Positions 27,724 to 36,597 of a DNA stretch of 64,000 nt are shown here, piece after piece. Origin of the DNA: Rhodanobacter sp. (lineage in GTDB: Bacteria > Pseudomonadota > Gammaproteobacteria > Xanthomonadales > Rhodanobacteraceae); the NCBI GenBank assembly GCA_024711345.1, contig JANJTA010000007.1, positions 104,381 through 168,380 on the forward strand. The letters run 5' to 3'. A program made the translations under genes and the position numbers. Every line of letters begins with the position of its first letter. The stretch's first letter is position 1. The notes under the pieces are model-generated. The model did not search any database, was not told the DNA's origin, and was given only the letters and a program-made list of their open reading frames with translations.

Positions 27724-29481
27724 TCAGTAGCGACGACTAACTTCGAAGTGTTCGATGATGTGCTTCGCCACACCATGGCCCTGTATAAAGACGCCAATTT
27801 CGGAGCGTGGATTCGAGCCATCGGGATCAGCCGACAACCAGTTCTGGCTTGTGATCAGCGCATTGTCGTCGTCCCACGCCAGCACCTTCGCATGGAGCTT
27901 GGGTTCGACGACCACGTTGATCTGGATACCTGCCTCCGCTGACTCGCGGGTAATAGTTGCCGCTTGGGATGAGGTCACAGTCCCGCTTTGCGTGCCGTAA
28001 TAGGCCGTCACATCGAGCCCGCGATCCCGCACCGCTGCCGCAGCGGGTACGACGATCGCAGGGCGCGTCGCGGCCCCCATCCGGTGACTGGTCACGAACA
28101 GACGTCGAGAGGCGGAGTCACGGGCATGCCGCACGAAATGACCATGCTGCGCACCGAGGACGATCGCGACATTCGCTGAGAGGCCCTGGGCCGGGCGTCG
28201 CCTACGTACCATGTCCGCCAGAGACGCGAGTTCGTTGGTTAGGCTGTTCCAGACGCCGCTGGGTCCGCACGAGAGATCGGCAAGTTGCTGGATCAGCGGG
28301 GCAACCACCCTGGGATCGGAAAACCGAGCCGAAGCCTCATATGCGACAAATGGGGAAGCGAGCCAATTGCAGGAGCCGACGACCGCAAAGAAATCGCCTG
28401 TCCGTGGTTCATCGTAAACGAGCAACTTAGCGTGCGAACGGGTGGAAAAGGCCTGCACCCGTACAACATCACTGAGGCCCGCCCGCTCTACGTCCTGCCT
28501 GAATATCGACGTCGCAGTCCGCGAGGACACCACGCCATCTTTGTCCTCATTCTCGCCCCACAGGATGTCAATCACGACACCACGCTTCGCGGCATCGAAG
28601 ATCAGTGGGCGGAGCTCAGTCAGTCGATCGTACGCAACAAAGGTTGAGTGCACGATGACCCGTTGCCGCGCCTTCCGCAGAGCATCGACGATAAGCTGTT
28701 TATGACTATTGCCGCCAAGTATCAAGTCTGACACGCGGAACGTTGCCTTTATGCACGATGGAGAAACAGCATCGGAAACGCCGATCGAGACCTGTGCCTT
28801 CACCCTCGGCGACTTCTCGCCACTCGGTTCAGTAGTCGCCTTCGCTGCAGCGTTGATCACAGCCTGCGTCAATGCCTTCGGTGCGCGCGGCGGAAGATCC
28901 TCCACCTGGCCGTTGCGGACGGTGACCACTGCGAAGCGTTCGACCAGTCGCTCGCCGGACTGCTCCATCGATAGAAACCGCTCATCGTCAGAGAAGAGTG
29001 CCGAAAGCATGCTGCTGGGGTCGGTGCGACCGGGAATCTCGTTCGCATTCAGCCAAACCAGTCGTTCACGTTCTGCGCGCCGCTCGACCACGTGTCGCTC
29101 GAAGGGCTGGAGCTCACGAGTCCGGTACAGCGTGCCTGTCACCCGGTCGACGACGAAGTTCATCCATCGGCTCATGGATTTAGCGATCTTTGGAAGTTCT
29201 TCGTTCTCGGCAACCGCAGCACCGCTTGCACTTGCGGAAAACACGAGCCCGTGCGCTTCTTGGTGAAGCTCGACCCAACTGGCTCGCATCAATCGGATAA
29301 GAGCCTCAAGAACAAGCCTCCGAGGGACATTAGCATCCCGTGCTAGCTCGTCTACCGTCGCCGGCTTAGCCACCAGCGCGACGAGGAAAACCTGCTCAAC
29401 AACGCTCCACGGACGCCCCTTTTCCAAGAAGAACTTGCGTTTGCCCTTGAATACCGGCACCGCGACGCGAACGACACTCAT
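27724..29481 (-). CDS. Winged-helix / phospholipase D-fold nuclease-like protein
   Basis: 585 residues. Residues 20-90 look like a winged helix (WSVVEQVFLVALVAKPATVDELARDANVPRRLVLEALIRLM). Two HKD half-sites follow: VIVHSTFVAYDRL with HAKLLVYDE (His350) and GSCNWL; and VVEPKLHAKVLAWDD (His530) with TSQNWL. Paired HxK(x)4D sites with GSxN-type partners define the PLD superfamily, which includes nucleases such as Nuc, BfiI and DrmC. No signal peptide, so it acts inside the cell, probably on nucleic acid. Its ATG overlaps the stop of the kinase-like/helicase gene (ATGA), showing strict coupling. PLD plus helicase pairs occur in several anti-phage systems, but I cannot assign this one to a named type. 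Confidence 0.85.
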   Translation of the reverse strand: MSVVRVAVPVFKGKRKFFLEKGRPWSVVEQVFLVALVAKPATVDELARDANVPRRLVLEALIRLMRASWVELHQEAHGLVFSASASGAAVAENEELPKIAKSMSRWMNFVVDRVTGTLYRTRELQPFERHVVERRAERERLVWLNANEIPGRTDPSSMLSALFSDDERFLSMEQSGERLVERFAVVTVRNGQVEDLPPRAPKALTQAVINAAAKATTEPSGEKSPRVKAQVSIGVSDAVSPSCIKATFRVSDLILGGNSHKQLIVDALRKARQRVIVHSTFVAYDRLTELRPLIFDAAKRGVVIDILWGENEDKDGVVSSRTATSIFRQDVERAGLSDVVRVQAFSTRSHAKLLVYDEPRTGDFFAVVGSCNWLASPFVAYEASARFSDPRVVAPLIQQLADLSCGPSGVWNSLTNELASLADMVRRRRPAQGLSANVAIVLGAQHGHFVRHARDSASRRLFVTSHRMGAATRPAIVVPAAAAVRDRGLDVTAYYGTQSGTVTSSQAATITRESAEAGIQINVVVEPKLHAKVLAWDDDNALITSQNWLSADPDGSNPRSEIGVFIQGHGVAKHIIEHFEVSRRY

Positions 29482-32400
29482 CGTGTTCCCTCCTTGAGAA
29501 GCACATTGAGGGGCACCCGCGATACGTCCCCTTTCTTTTCACCTTCTCTCAGTGCTGAGAGCATGTCGCCAAGGAATCGGATCTCATCTTCCTGGGTCGA
29601 GCCTTTTGAGCTCTCCACGATCTCGCGGAGAAAATCTATACTGGTAATCAACACAAGCTTCCAGCGCGCGCGGCTCAGCGCAACGTTCATGCGTTGAGGA
29701 TTACTCAAGAAACCCAGTGCTTTTCTAACGCCAGCATGTTGGTTGTTTCGCACGAGCGAAAGCACAACAACGTCAGCCTCATTGCCCTGGAAAGAATCGA
29801 CCGTATGACAGAGCTGTCCGTCCAGCGACGCCGCCGAAAACTCATTAAGATGCGCTAACTGATCTGCGCGCCCCCCCTTAAGCGCGAGGTCCAGCTGCTT
29901 TACCTGACGTCCGTAGGGAGACAGCACAGCGAGTGTAGGTGGCCGCAAGGACGAAGTGTTTCGCCGCAACGCGCTCAAGGCATGGACGGCAGCTTCAACC
30001 TCCGAAGGGTTGTGCCATAGAGGCTCTTTATCGCCATGGTCCTGCCCGACACTGGACTGCACGTAAGGAATGTCGATCACCACAATTGGGTGCGGCGGAA
30101 GCGCCACCGAAGATGTGCTCCGATAGGGAGGAGCCTCAGATGCGAAACGCCTTGCACAGTCCGGGTGCGTCTCAAGATCCCCGTAAAAGCAGCGAGAGAC
30201 CAGCGCGGCGATCGCTGGATGCATGCGGTGCTGGGCGGTCAGGCGCTGAGCGATTGGTTTCCCGGGGCGCCCCTTCGATAGTCGTTTGAACTCCGCCTCG
30301 ATCGTTGAACGAAAATACGTCAACAAGCGAAGGGCCTCGGCACATAGGGCGGGAAGCTCTCGCTCGTTGTCCTCGATATCATCCAGCAAGTCTTCGGTTC
30401 CGGGGTCACGAAGCGATCGCCCGATGAACTCCTCGCCAAGCGTCAGCGCTTGGCGGACCTTTTCTGGATTAGACAGCAGGGCATCGAACTGCTGCGAAGC
30501 GAACGGCGGTAATTGGAGATGGTCGCCAATCATGAGCCGCCGATGCGAGAGCAGCATTGGCGATGTCAGCTCGCTGCCTGTCGCTTTTGCCGCCTCTTCG
30601 ACAATGACCCAGTCGAACTGGCCACGTTCATCGATCAGACGCTCCAGCTCACCCGAATTCGTCGTCGCGAAAAGGACGTTTGCGGCGCGCGCGACGAGTC
30701 CCTCGAAAATGCGGTTGGCCTGACCGGCACCTCGGCCAGCGGGGGTGGTGTCGGAACTGTCAGTGTTCCCGGTGTCGACAGTCGCTGTCGCCATCTGCGA
30801 CAGAGCCTTTCGGAGCTTGGCCGGCATCCTGTTCGCTAGCGAGCTGGTCGCGATGCGTTGGGCCAGCTGACTCGTCTGCAGTCGGATATCGAACTGAGTC
30901 GGCGCCTCGATCGAATCCTTCTTACTCGAGCGAACGACAAGAGCTTCGTCGGCGCCGCTACCGCCAATGAGCGGTGCGAGTTCGTCCATGAGATGATCGA
31001 CAGCGAAATTGCTCTGCGCTGTAAGCAGTAAGCGCGACGTGGGTTCTTCCAAGAACCGACGTTGAACGAGATCACGAACGAGTCGCGTCTTGCCCACTCC
31101 TGGGGGGCCCTGCACCAGAAACAAGGGCAGTGTCCCGACGATCTTCTTCAACGCTTCCTGCTTTGATTCGTCCAAGGAGGCCAACGAGTCGTCATTGTGC
31201 AACTTGTCATGACTCTCGATGATGCGCTTACGGGCGTCCGCCATCATCGACAGCAGTTCGCGGTGCTCACGCAACGCTTTCAACGCCTTGAGACGTCGCT
31301 TGAACTGGACGTCGCGCCCAGCCGAACTCGCATAGATCGCTGCATCCTTGACAGTGGGAGGCGGCGTCGGGCCCCTGAAGACGTAGACCGGCGCTTGCCC
31401 GGCAACCGCAACGATCCGGTCGAACTGCCATTCGGTGTCGTTGTTGTCGCGCTCGCCAAATCGCTGCCCTTCTGTGTAAATCCAGCTCTCGGCATTCTCC
31501 ACTTCGCCTTCGAGCGCCTTTGCAAATCGCTTCTGGGGTGGCTGCAGGCCAAGTGCTTCAGCTAGCGCCTGCCTTTCCGGATCGTGGCGCGGGCGTACGA
31601 CGAGTCGGAACTCGTCCGTTTCCTGCTCACCGGCCTGGTTCGGAACTTGCGCAACCTCGACCGGGAAAACATCGGCTGCCGCATACAGCGCTTCGATCAG
31701 CTGAAGCAGGACAAGCGCCCGGTGGACGGACTCTTCGGGTGATGGCTCGTTGGCGTTGCGCTCGAACGACTTGGCGAGTCCATCCCAAAATTGCACCTTG
31801 CCTCTGATACGCGGAAAACGCGTATGGGCCTCCGAAAGTGCTATGACTTCGAGTGCGGCTGGCTGCAATGTAAGTTGCCCAACCACATTGACCGGAGCAG
31901 GGGCCTGAGACTCGACGGACTCTGAGTATGCAATTTCCCAGCTACTGGTCGCGCCAGCCTTGAACTCTTGAAGACGATAAAGAAGGGAGCGCCCCTGTAG
32001 TACAAGTCGAAGGTCTGACGAATCTTTTGGTCGCACGCCGATCAACAGAGGCGCTTCGCCAAGATCGTCGGTGACGAAGGCGATTTGGGCGCCGAAGTCA
32101 TCAGCTTCAATCTCGAAGTCTGAAGCACTGCGAATGCGCTCGCTGAGCTTCGATCCTCGGCCCAAGTGCACGCTGAGAATCAGCTTGGCCTGGCGACTAG
32201 CGATGGTCGCGGCAAGCTCGCGCTCGATCTCGTCGATTCTCGCGGCGATCGTTTCGCCGTTCAACGACGCCACGGGAATAAGCTGAACTAGGACGCGAAG
32301 GAGTTTCGCTTCCGCAACCGTCACGTGGTCCGCAAGCTCGAAGGGCACGATCGCAGGGTTGAGGAGGCGTCCGCGCTCCACGCCGAGCAGGTCTGCGGCG

Positions 32401-33041
32401 AGAAGCCCGAAGGCTAGCCAATCTCTTGCGAACGAGTCGCGCTGCTTGGGCTTAGTTCCTGCGAGTGAAGCGTGAGGAAGCTCTCCCGAACTCAACCTCA
32501 TGGTCCACTCGAAACCGGTAAGCTGGAAATCCGGCTCAACGCCGCCCGCGGTCAGGACCGACCACGCGTCTAGGTTCCGGTGCAATATGCCTTGGGCATG
32601 GAGCGTTTCTAAGCCCGAGCAAAGAAGCTTCAGATTTGCCCAGACGCGTGCTCGATTGGTCGCGGCGCGGGCTTGCTTCAACCAGTGACTGCTGTTTGAT
32701 CGGTCGAGAAGTGCTTGGAGTGGTTGCCGCTGCCCCGGGGCTACAACAACATAAAACCCTTTTAGATCCTCGCCAGCGTCGTACAGGTGCGCGATGCAGT
32801 CCGCCGCACCCGGATAACCTGCTAAGCGATGCAGCTGCCTCAGTTCATGACGCCAAATGTGCTCTAGGTCGGCATCAATGTCCTTGGTGCCGCGCTGCCA
32901 TTCGCGCACCAATACGGGCTCGCCGTTGGGCGCAAAACCATCAATGAGGCCGGGCCTCCCGGCCTTCCTGTCCGGCTTGAGCAGATACGCATCTTGCAAT
33001 TTGTAGTCGCTTAAGAAGCCTACTTTGCGTCGCGGCGGCAT
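29478..33041 (-). CDS. Kinase-like domain / SF1 helicase fusion
   Basis: 1187 residues from ATG 33041, with AGGAG upstream; an open frame to 33146 adds 35 unlikely residues. N-terminal part (about 10-270) resembles a protein kinase: PVLVREW (VAIK-like but Arg for Lys), then LHAQGILHRNLDAWSVL at about 147-163, where HRD is HRN, and TGFEW in place of DFG. The catalytic Asp and magnesium Asp are not obvious, so it may be a pseudokinase. A middle region of unknown fold follows (about 270-580). The C-terminal SF1 helicase has Walker A GPPGVGKT (645-652), VIVEEAAKA (about 815), GDHLQLPPF, TAQHRMHPAI, VDSFQGNEADVVVLSLVR and RMNVALSRARWKL (Upf1/Dna2-like). It precedes and overlaps the PLD gene. Two-gene defence module is the likely role. 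Confidence 0.83.
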   Translation of the reverse strand: MPPRRKVGFLSDYKLQDAYLLKPDRKAGRPGLIDGFAPNGEPVLVREWQRGTKDIDADLEHIWRHELRQLHRLAGYPGAADCIAHLYDAGEDLKGFYVVVAPGQRQPLQALLDRSNSSHWLKQARAATNRARVWANLKLLCSGLETLHAQGILHRNLDAWSVLTAGGVEPDFQLTGFEWTMRLSSGELPHASLAGTKPKQRDSFARDWLAFGLLAADLLGVERGRLLNPAIVPFELADHVTVAEAKLLRVLVQLIPVASLNGETIAARIDEIERELAATIASRQAKLILSVHLGRGSKLSERIRSASDFEIEADDFGAQIAFVTDDLGEAPLLIGVRPKDSSDLRLVLQGRSLLYRLQEFKAGATSSWEIAYSESVESQAPAPVNVVGQLTLQPAALEVIALSEAHTRFPRIRGKVQFWDGLAKSFERNANEPSPEESVHRALVLLQLIEALYAAADVFPVEVAQVPNQAGEQETDEFRLVVRPRHDPERQALAEALGLQPPQKRFAKALEGEVENAESWIYTEGQRFGERDNNDTEWQFDRIVAVAGQAPVYVFRGPTPPPTVKDAAIYASSAGRDVQFKRRLKALKALREHRELLSMMADARKRIIESHDKLHNDDSLASLDESKQEALKKIVGTLPLFLVQGPPGVGKTRLVRDLVQRRFLEEPTSRLLLTAQSNFAVDHLMDELAPLIGGSGADEALVVRSSKKDSIEAPTQFDIRLQTSQLAQRIATSSLANRMPAKLRKALSQMATATVDTGNTDSSDTTPAGRGAGQANRIFEGLVARAANVLFATTNSGELERLIDERGQFDWVIVEEAAKATGSELTSPMLLSHRRLMIGDHLQLPPFASQQFDALLSNPEKVRQALTLGEEFIGRSLRDPGTEDLLDDIEDNERELPALCAEALRLLTYFRSTIEAEFKRLSKGRPGKPIAQRLTAQHRMHPAIAALVSRCFYGDLETHPDCARRFASEAPPYRSTSSVALPPHPIVVIDIPYVQSSVGQDHGDKEPLWHNPSEVEAAVHALSALRRNTSSLRPPTLAVLSPYGRQVKQLDLALKGGRADQLAHLNEFSAASLDGQLCHTVDSFQGNEADVVVLSLVRNNQHAGVRKALGFLSNPQRMNVALSRARWKLVLITSIDFLREIVESSKGSTQEDEIRFLGDMLSALREGEKKGDVSRVPLNVLLKEGTR

Positions 33042-33218
33042 GGCCTGGTGTGCTCCTGCTTCCCTGTGCACAACAGTATCAGGGAGGGGGCAGCGGCTAC
33101 TAGCCGGCAAGTTGACAAGCCGGCCGCTGGCCGCGTTCAACTTCACCTGCGAGGCTGGTCAGTTGCTTTGGCGCGGGTAGGCAGGAGCTTGGGCCATATC
33201 AGAAAGCGTCAATCTGAA

Positions 33219-33365
33219 TCACCGCTTGGCGGAACGATGCGTCTTTTTACGGCGATGGCGCCGTTCCTCCAGTTTCTGCTCTTCGTCGTCCGCCTTCTTC
33301 CCCATGTACCACTGAATGAAGAGGAAGGAAAAAGCGAGACCAAAGCCCACGAGAGCGAAAGCCAT
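33219..33365 (-). CDS. Small single-pass membrane protein
   Basis: 48 residues. The ATG at 33365 has GAAGAG about 8 bases upstream. Residues 2-21 are hydrophobic (MAFALVGFGLAFSFLFIQWY), followed by an acidic coil (KKADDEEQKLEE) and a very basic tail (RRHRRKKTHRSAKR). One membrane helix plus a charged cytoplasmic tail is a sensible small protein, not random sequence. It lies 177 bases upstream of the helicase gene and downstream of the 118-residue unknown gene on the same strand. I do not recognise a family. It may be an accessory of the helicase/PLD pair. Confidence 0.55.
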   Translation of the reverse strand: MAFALVGFGLAFSFLFIQWYMGKKADDEEQKLEERRHRRKKTHRSAKR

Positions 33366-33447
33366 AAGGAATTCTCTTCAGAAGGGCAGCACTAACGTAT
33401 GCAGAGCAGTGTCCGCCGATTGTTCTCGAGCGATCGTAGGGCAGCAG

Positions 33448-33804
33448 TCATGACTGCTGCCTTTCTGCGCTCGTTGAGTACTTCTGCTGATGCTCACGAA
33501 ACATCGGCGCATGGCGATTCAAGAACTGCTTCATGGATCCCTTGTACTGCAGCGCCTCGCCTGGGAGCGATACAGCGAGCGCCTTCGCGATGCTGAGCGC
33601 GTACGAAACCTGGCTCTTGGTTGGAGGCTGGAGATCGTCGTCCAAGATGCTGGCCAGGGTGGTGATCAGCCGCCACTCGAATGGCGCGCTAGCGCCCGCA
33701 GCTAGACAACGGTGTAGCTGAATTCCTAGGGCCTCGCGATAGTTCCAGCTCATCGCGATTTCCAGGGACAGATCGAGGTCATCGTCCACGAGTCGCAGCG
33801 GCAT
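33448..33804 (-). CDS. Hypothetical protein, divergent from the C-protein-like gene
   Basis: 118 residues, ATG at 33804, weak ribosome-binding site (GGTGA). All-helical and soluble by eye: MPLRLVDDDLDLSLEIAMSW, LITTLASILDDDLQPPTKSQVSYALSIAKAL, then a basic tail. No known motif. It shares a 82-base divergent promoter region with the XRE gene at 33887, where an inverted repeat lies, so both may be controlled by that regulator. It could belong to either the restriction system or the helicase/PLD module. Confidence 0.6.
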   Translation of the reverse strand: MPLRLVDDDLDLSLEIAMSWNYREALGIQLHRCLAAGASAPFEWRLITTLASILDDDLQPPTKSQVSYALSIAKALAVSLPGEALQYKGSMKQFLNRHAPMFREHQQKYSTSAERQQS

Positions 33805-33831
33805 CGTCGCATCACCAATAGATACTTATAT

Positions 33832-33857
33832 GTAGACTACATCTAAGGGCGTAGTCT
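33832..33857. promoter_or_regulatory. C-protein-type operator
   Basis: AGACTAC (33834-33840), a 10-base spacer and GTAGTCT (33851-33857) form a perfect 7-bp inverted repeat. The left arm also sits in its own palindrome GTAGACTAC. It is 30 bases upstream of the XRE gene and 28 bases from the divergent 33804 start. Restriction-modification C proteins bind paired GACT/AGTC half-sites upstream of their own gene, and both half-site types are present. The TATA-like stretch ACTTATAT adjoins it. Confidence 0.7.
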
Positions 33858-33886
33858 TAAAAGTATCACATCCGTACGGTCGCCAC

Positions 33887-34111
33887 ATGGACAAGGCGAC
33901 TTTGCAGACCCAACTTGGCGCCACAGTACGCGAGCGGCGTCAAGCCCTCGGATACAGCCAGGACACGTTCGCGGATGCCATTGGTATGCATCGTGCGTAC
34001 TACAGCGCCATCGAAAGGGGCGAACGAAACGTGACGTTGTCTACAATCGCCCGGGTAGCAGATGGGTTGGGCGTATCGCTCGCTGAGTTGATGGCCGATG
34101 CCGAGTTGTAA
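33887..34111 (+). CDS. XRE-family regulator, C-protein-like
   Basis: 74 residues, almost wholly one helix-turn-helix domain: VRERRQALGYSQDTFADAIGMHRAYYSAIERGERNVTLSTIARVADGLGVSLAELM. Size and sequence match controller (C) proteins of restriction-modification systems, dimers that activate their own gene and the endonuclease gene and later repress. The operator lies just upstream. It is transcribed toward the Res gene, and is the only regulator in the island. Control of the Mod/Res pair is the simplest role, although those genes are on the opposite strand and C proteins usually precede R genes directly. Confidence 0.85.
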   Translation: MDKATLQTQLGATVRERRQALGYSQDTFADAIGMHRAYYSAIERGERNVTLSTIARVADGLGVSLAELMADAEL

Positions 34112-34212
34112 GTGGACAGACGGTTTACCGTAAGCGCCCATCCATGCTGGATCTGGCGATTCTAAGCTGCAACCCTCGGGGGTGAGCCAACTCATCCAGG
34201 CCAGTTAGAGCG

Positions 34213-36597
34213 CTACGCCTTCAAGCACTCCTTCACAGCCTGGTCGATGGTGGACACATGGATAGGTGTTGGCGATCCACCCTTCATCTTCCACACGGTG
34301 TAGCCACCTTTGATCGACTTGCCGCCAATGGCGGTTTGCTTGCCCTCGGAAATGAAGCGCGTGAGGATCTTGGTCACGCCCTCGTCCTGAATGTCGAATA
34401 GCTTGCGCGCCACCGCATCAGTCAACAAATGGGCACCTTTCGTGTCCAGACAGAACACCAGCTTGCCTTTCCACACCAGGAAGTCGGGCGAGAAGGACGC
34501 GCTGTCGCCCTCAGACAGCAGTGGAATGCGGAAACCCCCGTTGCTCGGGTTTCGGTGCCATGTGAGGCCAACTTTGTCCAAGGCGGTAGCGAACTGTGCT
34601 TCAAACTTGTTGAGGCCGGCGTAGCGCTCGTAGAGGCCGTTTTCAAAAGCCGGAGCCTTCTTCGGCACGCGCATCGTCGAAAAGGAAAATTCCCGCTCAG
34701 ATTCGTAGACCAGCGAGGTCAACTGGTAGTAGGTGGACACGATCTCTCTCGCTAAGCTCTCAGCGGCTGCAGCCGCATTGCTGCCAGCTTCCACGCGCAC
34801 GTCGAACTTGGACGCCTTCAGGTCCACAACTGCCAAGGCCGCGCGGGAACGAGAGCGGATGGCATTACCAATCAACCAGCGCAGACGCACGCAGTTGGCG
34901 TGCCCACTGACCGCCCAATCCTGATCGCCTCCCTTGCCCAAGCTGGCGATATCCACTGTTTCTGTCTTGCGGTGCGCGTCTCCCTGAGCGTCGATCTCCC
35001 CTTCTTTGAAGGTCGGGAACTGCGACACTAGTTGGGCGATGGCTGCCACCGCGTCGTCGGCATCCGCGTGGACGTGATGAAGCACCACGGCCACATCGTC
35101 CCTGGGTTCCAGATCCTCGGAACCGCCTTCGCCACCGCCATAGGTATGGACGATCTCGATAGCGGCCCCGGACTCCCGGAGCTTGGCACGAACGGCTTCG
35201 ATGGACTCGGTGAACACATTCTTCTTGTCCACACGCAAGAAGAAGTGGGCGCTGTTAAGCAGAGGGGAGTCGTAGTGCTTAGCGTCGTATTGGCGCAGCA
35301 CTCGACCGATGATCTGCTCGACCTTAATTTGCGACCCCATAGACTTGTCTACGTACCCCAAATAACAGGCCGGATCGTCCCATCCTTCCTGGAGGCCCTG
35401 GTTGAAGATGATGTGCTGGAAGTTGCCGGCCTGGAATTCATCGAAGTCGCTTTCGCCCTTAGAAAACAGGTTCACCATCTCGGGCTTGTTGCCTTCGCTA
35501 AACTTCAAGTCGGCATAAATGGCGATGCGCGCCGGATCCACCATCTTCTGCTCGACCAGGTAGCGCCAAATCCGAATGGGAGGTGCGTTCCGGTGTTCGA
35601 AGGGTTTGGTGTGGTCGTCCTTGTCGCCATCGTCGGTAATGTTGGTTTTACATACATAGATGGCCTTGGGAACGAATCCCAACGATCGAGCCTCAACCTC
35701 CTGCTCGATTACCTTGAGTCGGCCGTAAAGGTCATCCAGGCAGCGCTCCATAGGCGCGGTGGTGCCGTCGAATTGGATGGAGGTCTTGATCAACTCCGCA
35801 TCAATGACGGCGTTACTGTCCACGGCAGTGATGGCGAACGCGTTGGTATCCGGCTTGCCCTCGTCATCCACCGCCTTGAGCTGCGCAAAGCGCTCGATAC
35901 TGGCCTCGTCCTCACCGGCTTCCTCGACCCAGCTCTCTTGAGGCGCCAGCACTGACTTGGCGAAATTCGCCGGCAGCTTGAGGGTCGCACTAGCCAGCAG
36001 ATAGGCCTCCGGCTCCAGCTCGGCCAGAATTTGGGTCTGCTGGTCGGACAGATTATGCCCCTCGTCGTAGACGATGATGAGCGGACGACGCACGCCCCCG
36101 GCGTCGCGCGCGATGAGGCGCTCCCAAGGCGACTGGTCACCGAATAGGTCTTGGTCCTTCTTGTAGATATTCAGGGCACCATCAGCCTGTTCTTTGTTGT
36201 TAAACAGACCGGTAGTCGCCAGCACAATGAGCGGTGAGCCACCATCAGCAATCAGAGCAGGCTCCAGTTGGGCGGCGCGGATGATGCGAAAGGTGTCCAC
36301 GATTTCCGCATACTTCCCGCCGTTGGAAAAGTTGGTGTAAGTCTGCTGGACCACTGACTTGGCCTTGCTCATCCAGAAGACGATGGGCTCCACACCCATG
36401 TGCATCCGCATCAAGGTCACGGCTTCGGCCAGCACTGGGGTCTTGCCGGCACCAGTGATGGCCGACAGCGCTTGGTAGAATGGCCGCGGCAATGTGCCCT
36501 TGTATTTGGGGCGATAGGGGTGCCCGGCAAAGAACGCGTAGCGGTCTGCGATCTGCTTGGCGGCGCGGACCTGGAAGGGTTTTAGCTCAATCTGCAT
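34213..36597 (-). CDS. Type III-like restriction enzyme, Res helicase-nuclease subunit
   Basis: 794 residues from ATG 36597, which overlaps the Mod stop by 11 bases; begins MQIELKPFQVRAAKQIADRY, a Q-tip-like helicase start. SF2 motifs: TGAGKT (48-53), DEGH (178-181) in place of DEAH, SATL, IIFNQGLQEGWDDP and QIIGRVLRQ. C-terminal PD-(D/E)xK nuclease: SPDFLVW (Asp705), LDTKG (Asp718, Lys720). Needs ATP and the Mod subunit to cut DNA in type III systems. About 150-200 residues shorter than classical EcoP1I-type Res (about 970). Forms an operon with the Mod gene. The XRE gene converges on its 3' end. Confidence 0.88.
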   Translation of the reverse strand: MQIELKPFQVRAAKQIADRYAFFAGHPYRPKYKGTLPRPFYQALSAITGAGKTPVLAEAVTLMRMHMGVEPIVFWMSKAKSVVQQTYTNFSNGGKYAEIVDTFRIIRAAQLEPALIADGGSPLIVLATTGLFNNKEQADGALNIYKKDQDLFGDQSPWERLIARDAGGVRRPLIIVYDEGHNLSDQQTQILAELEPEAYLLASATLKLPANFAKSVLAPQESWVEEAGEDEASIERFAQLKAVDDEGKPDTNAFAITAVDSNAVIDAELIKTSIQFDGTTAPMERCLDDLYGRLKVIEQEVEARSLGFVPKAIYVCKTNITDDGDKDDHTKPFEHRNAPPIRIWRYLVEQKMVDPARIAIYADLKFSEGNKPEMVNLFSKGESDFDEFQAGNFQHIIFNQGLQEGWDDPACYLGYVDKSMGSQIKVEQIIGRVLRQYDAKHYDSPLLNSAHFFLRVDKKNVFTESIEAVRAKLRESGAAIEIVHTYGGGEGGSEDLEPRDDVAVVLHHVHADADDAVAAIAQLVSQFPTFKEGEIDAQGDAHRKTETVDIASLGKGGDQDWAVSGHANCVRLRWLIGNAIRSRSRAALAVVDLKASKFDVRVEAGSNAAAAAESLAREIVSTYYQLTSLVYESEREFSFSTMRVPKKAPAFENGLYERYAGLNKFEAQFATALDKVGLTWHRNPSNGGFRIPLLSEGDSASFSPDFLVWKGKLVFCLDTKGAHLLTDAVARKLFDIQDEGVTKILTRFISEGKQTAIGGKSIKGGYTVWKMKGGSPTPIHVSTIDQAVKECLKA

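Noticed and set aside
33048..33395. 115-codon plus-strand frame across the helicase promoter
   Set aside because: Opposite strand of the 48-residue membrane protein and the helicase start; no family features.
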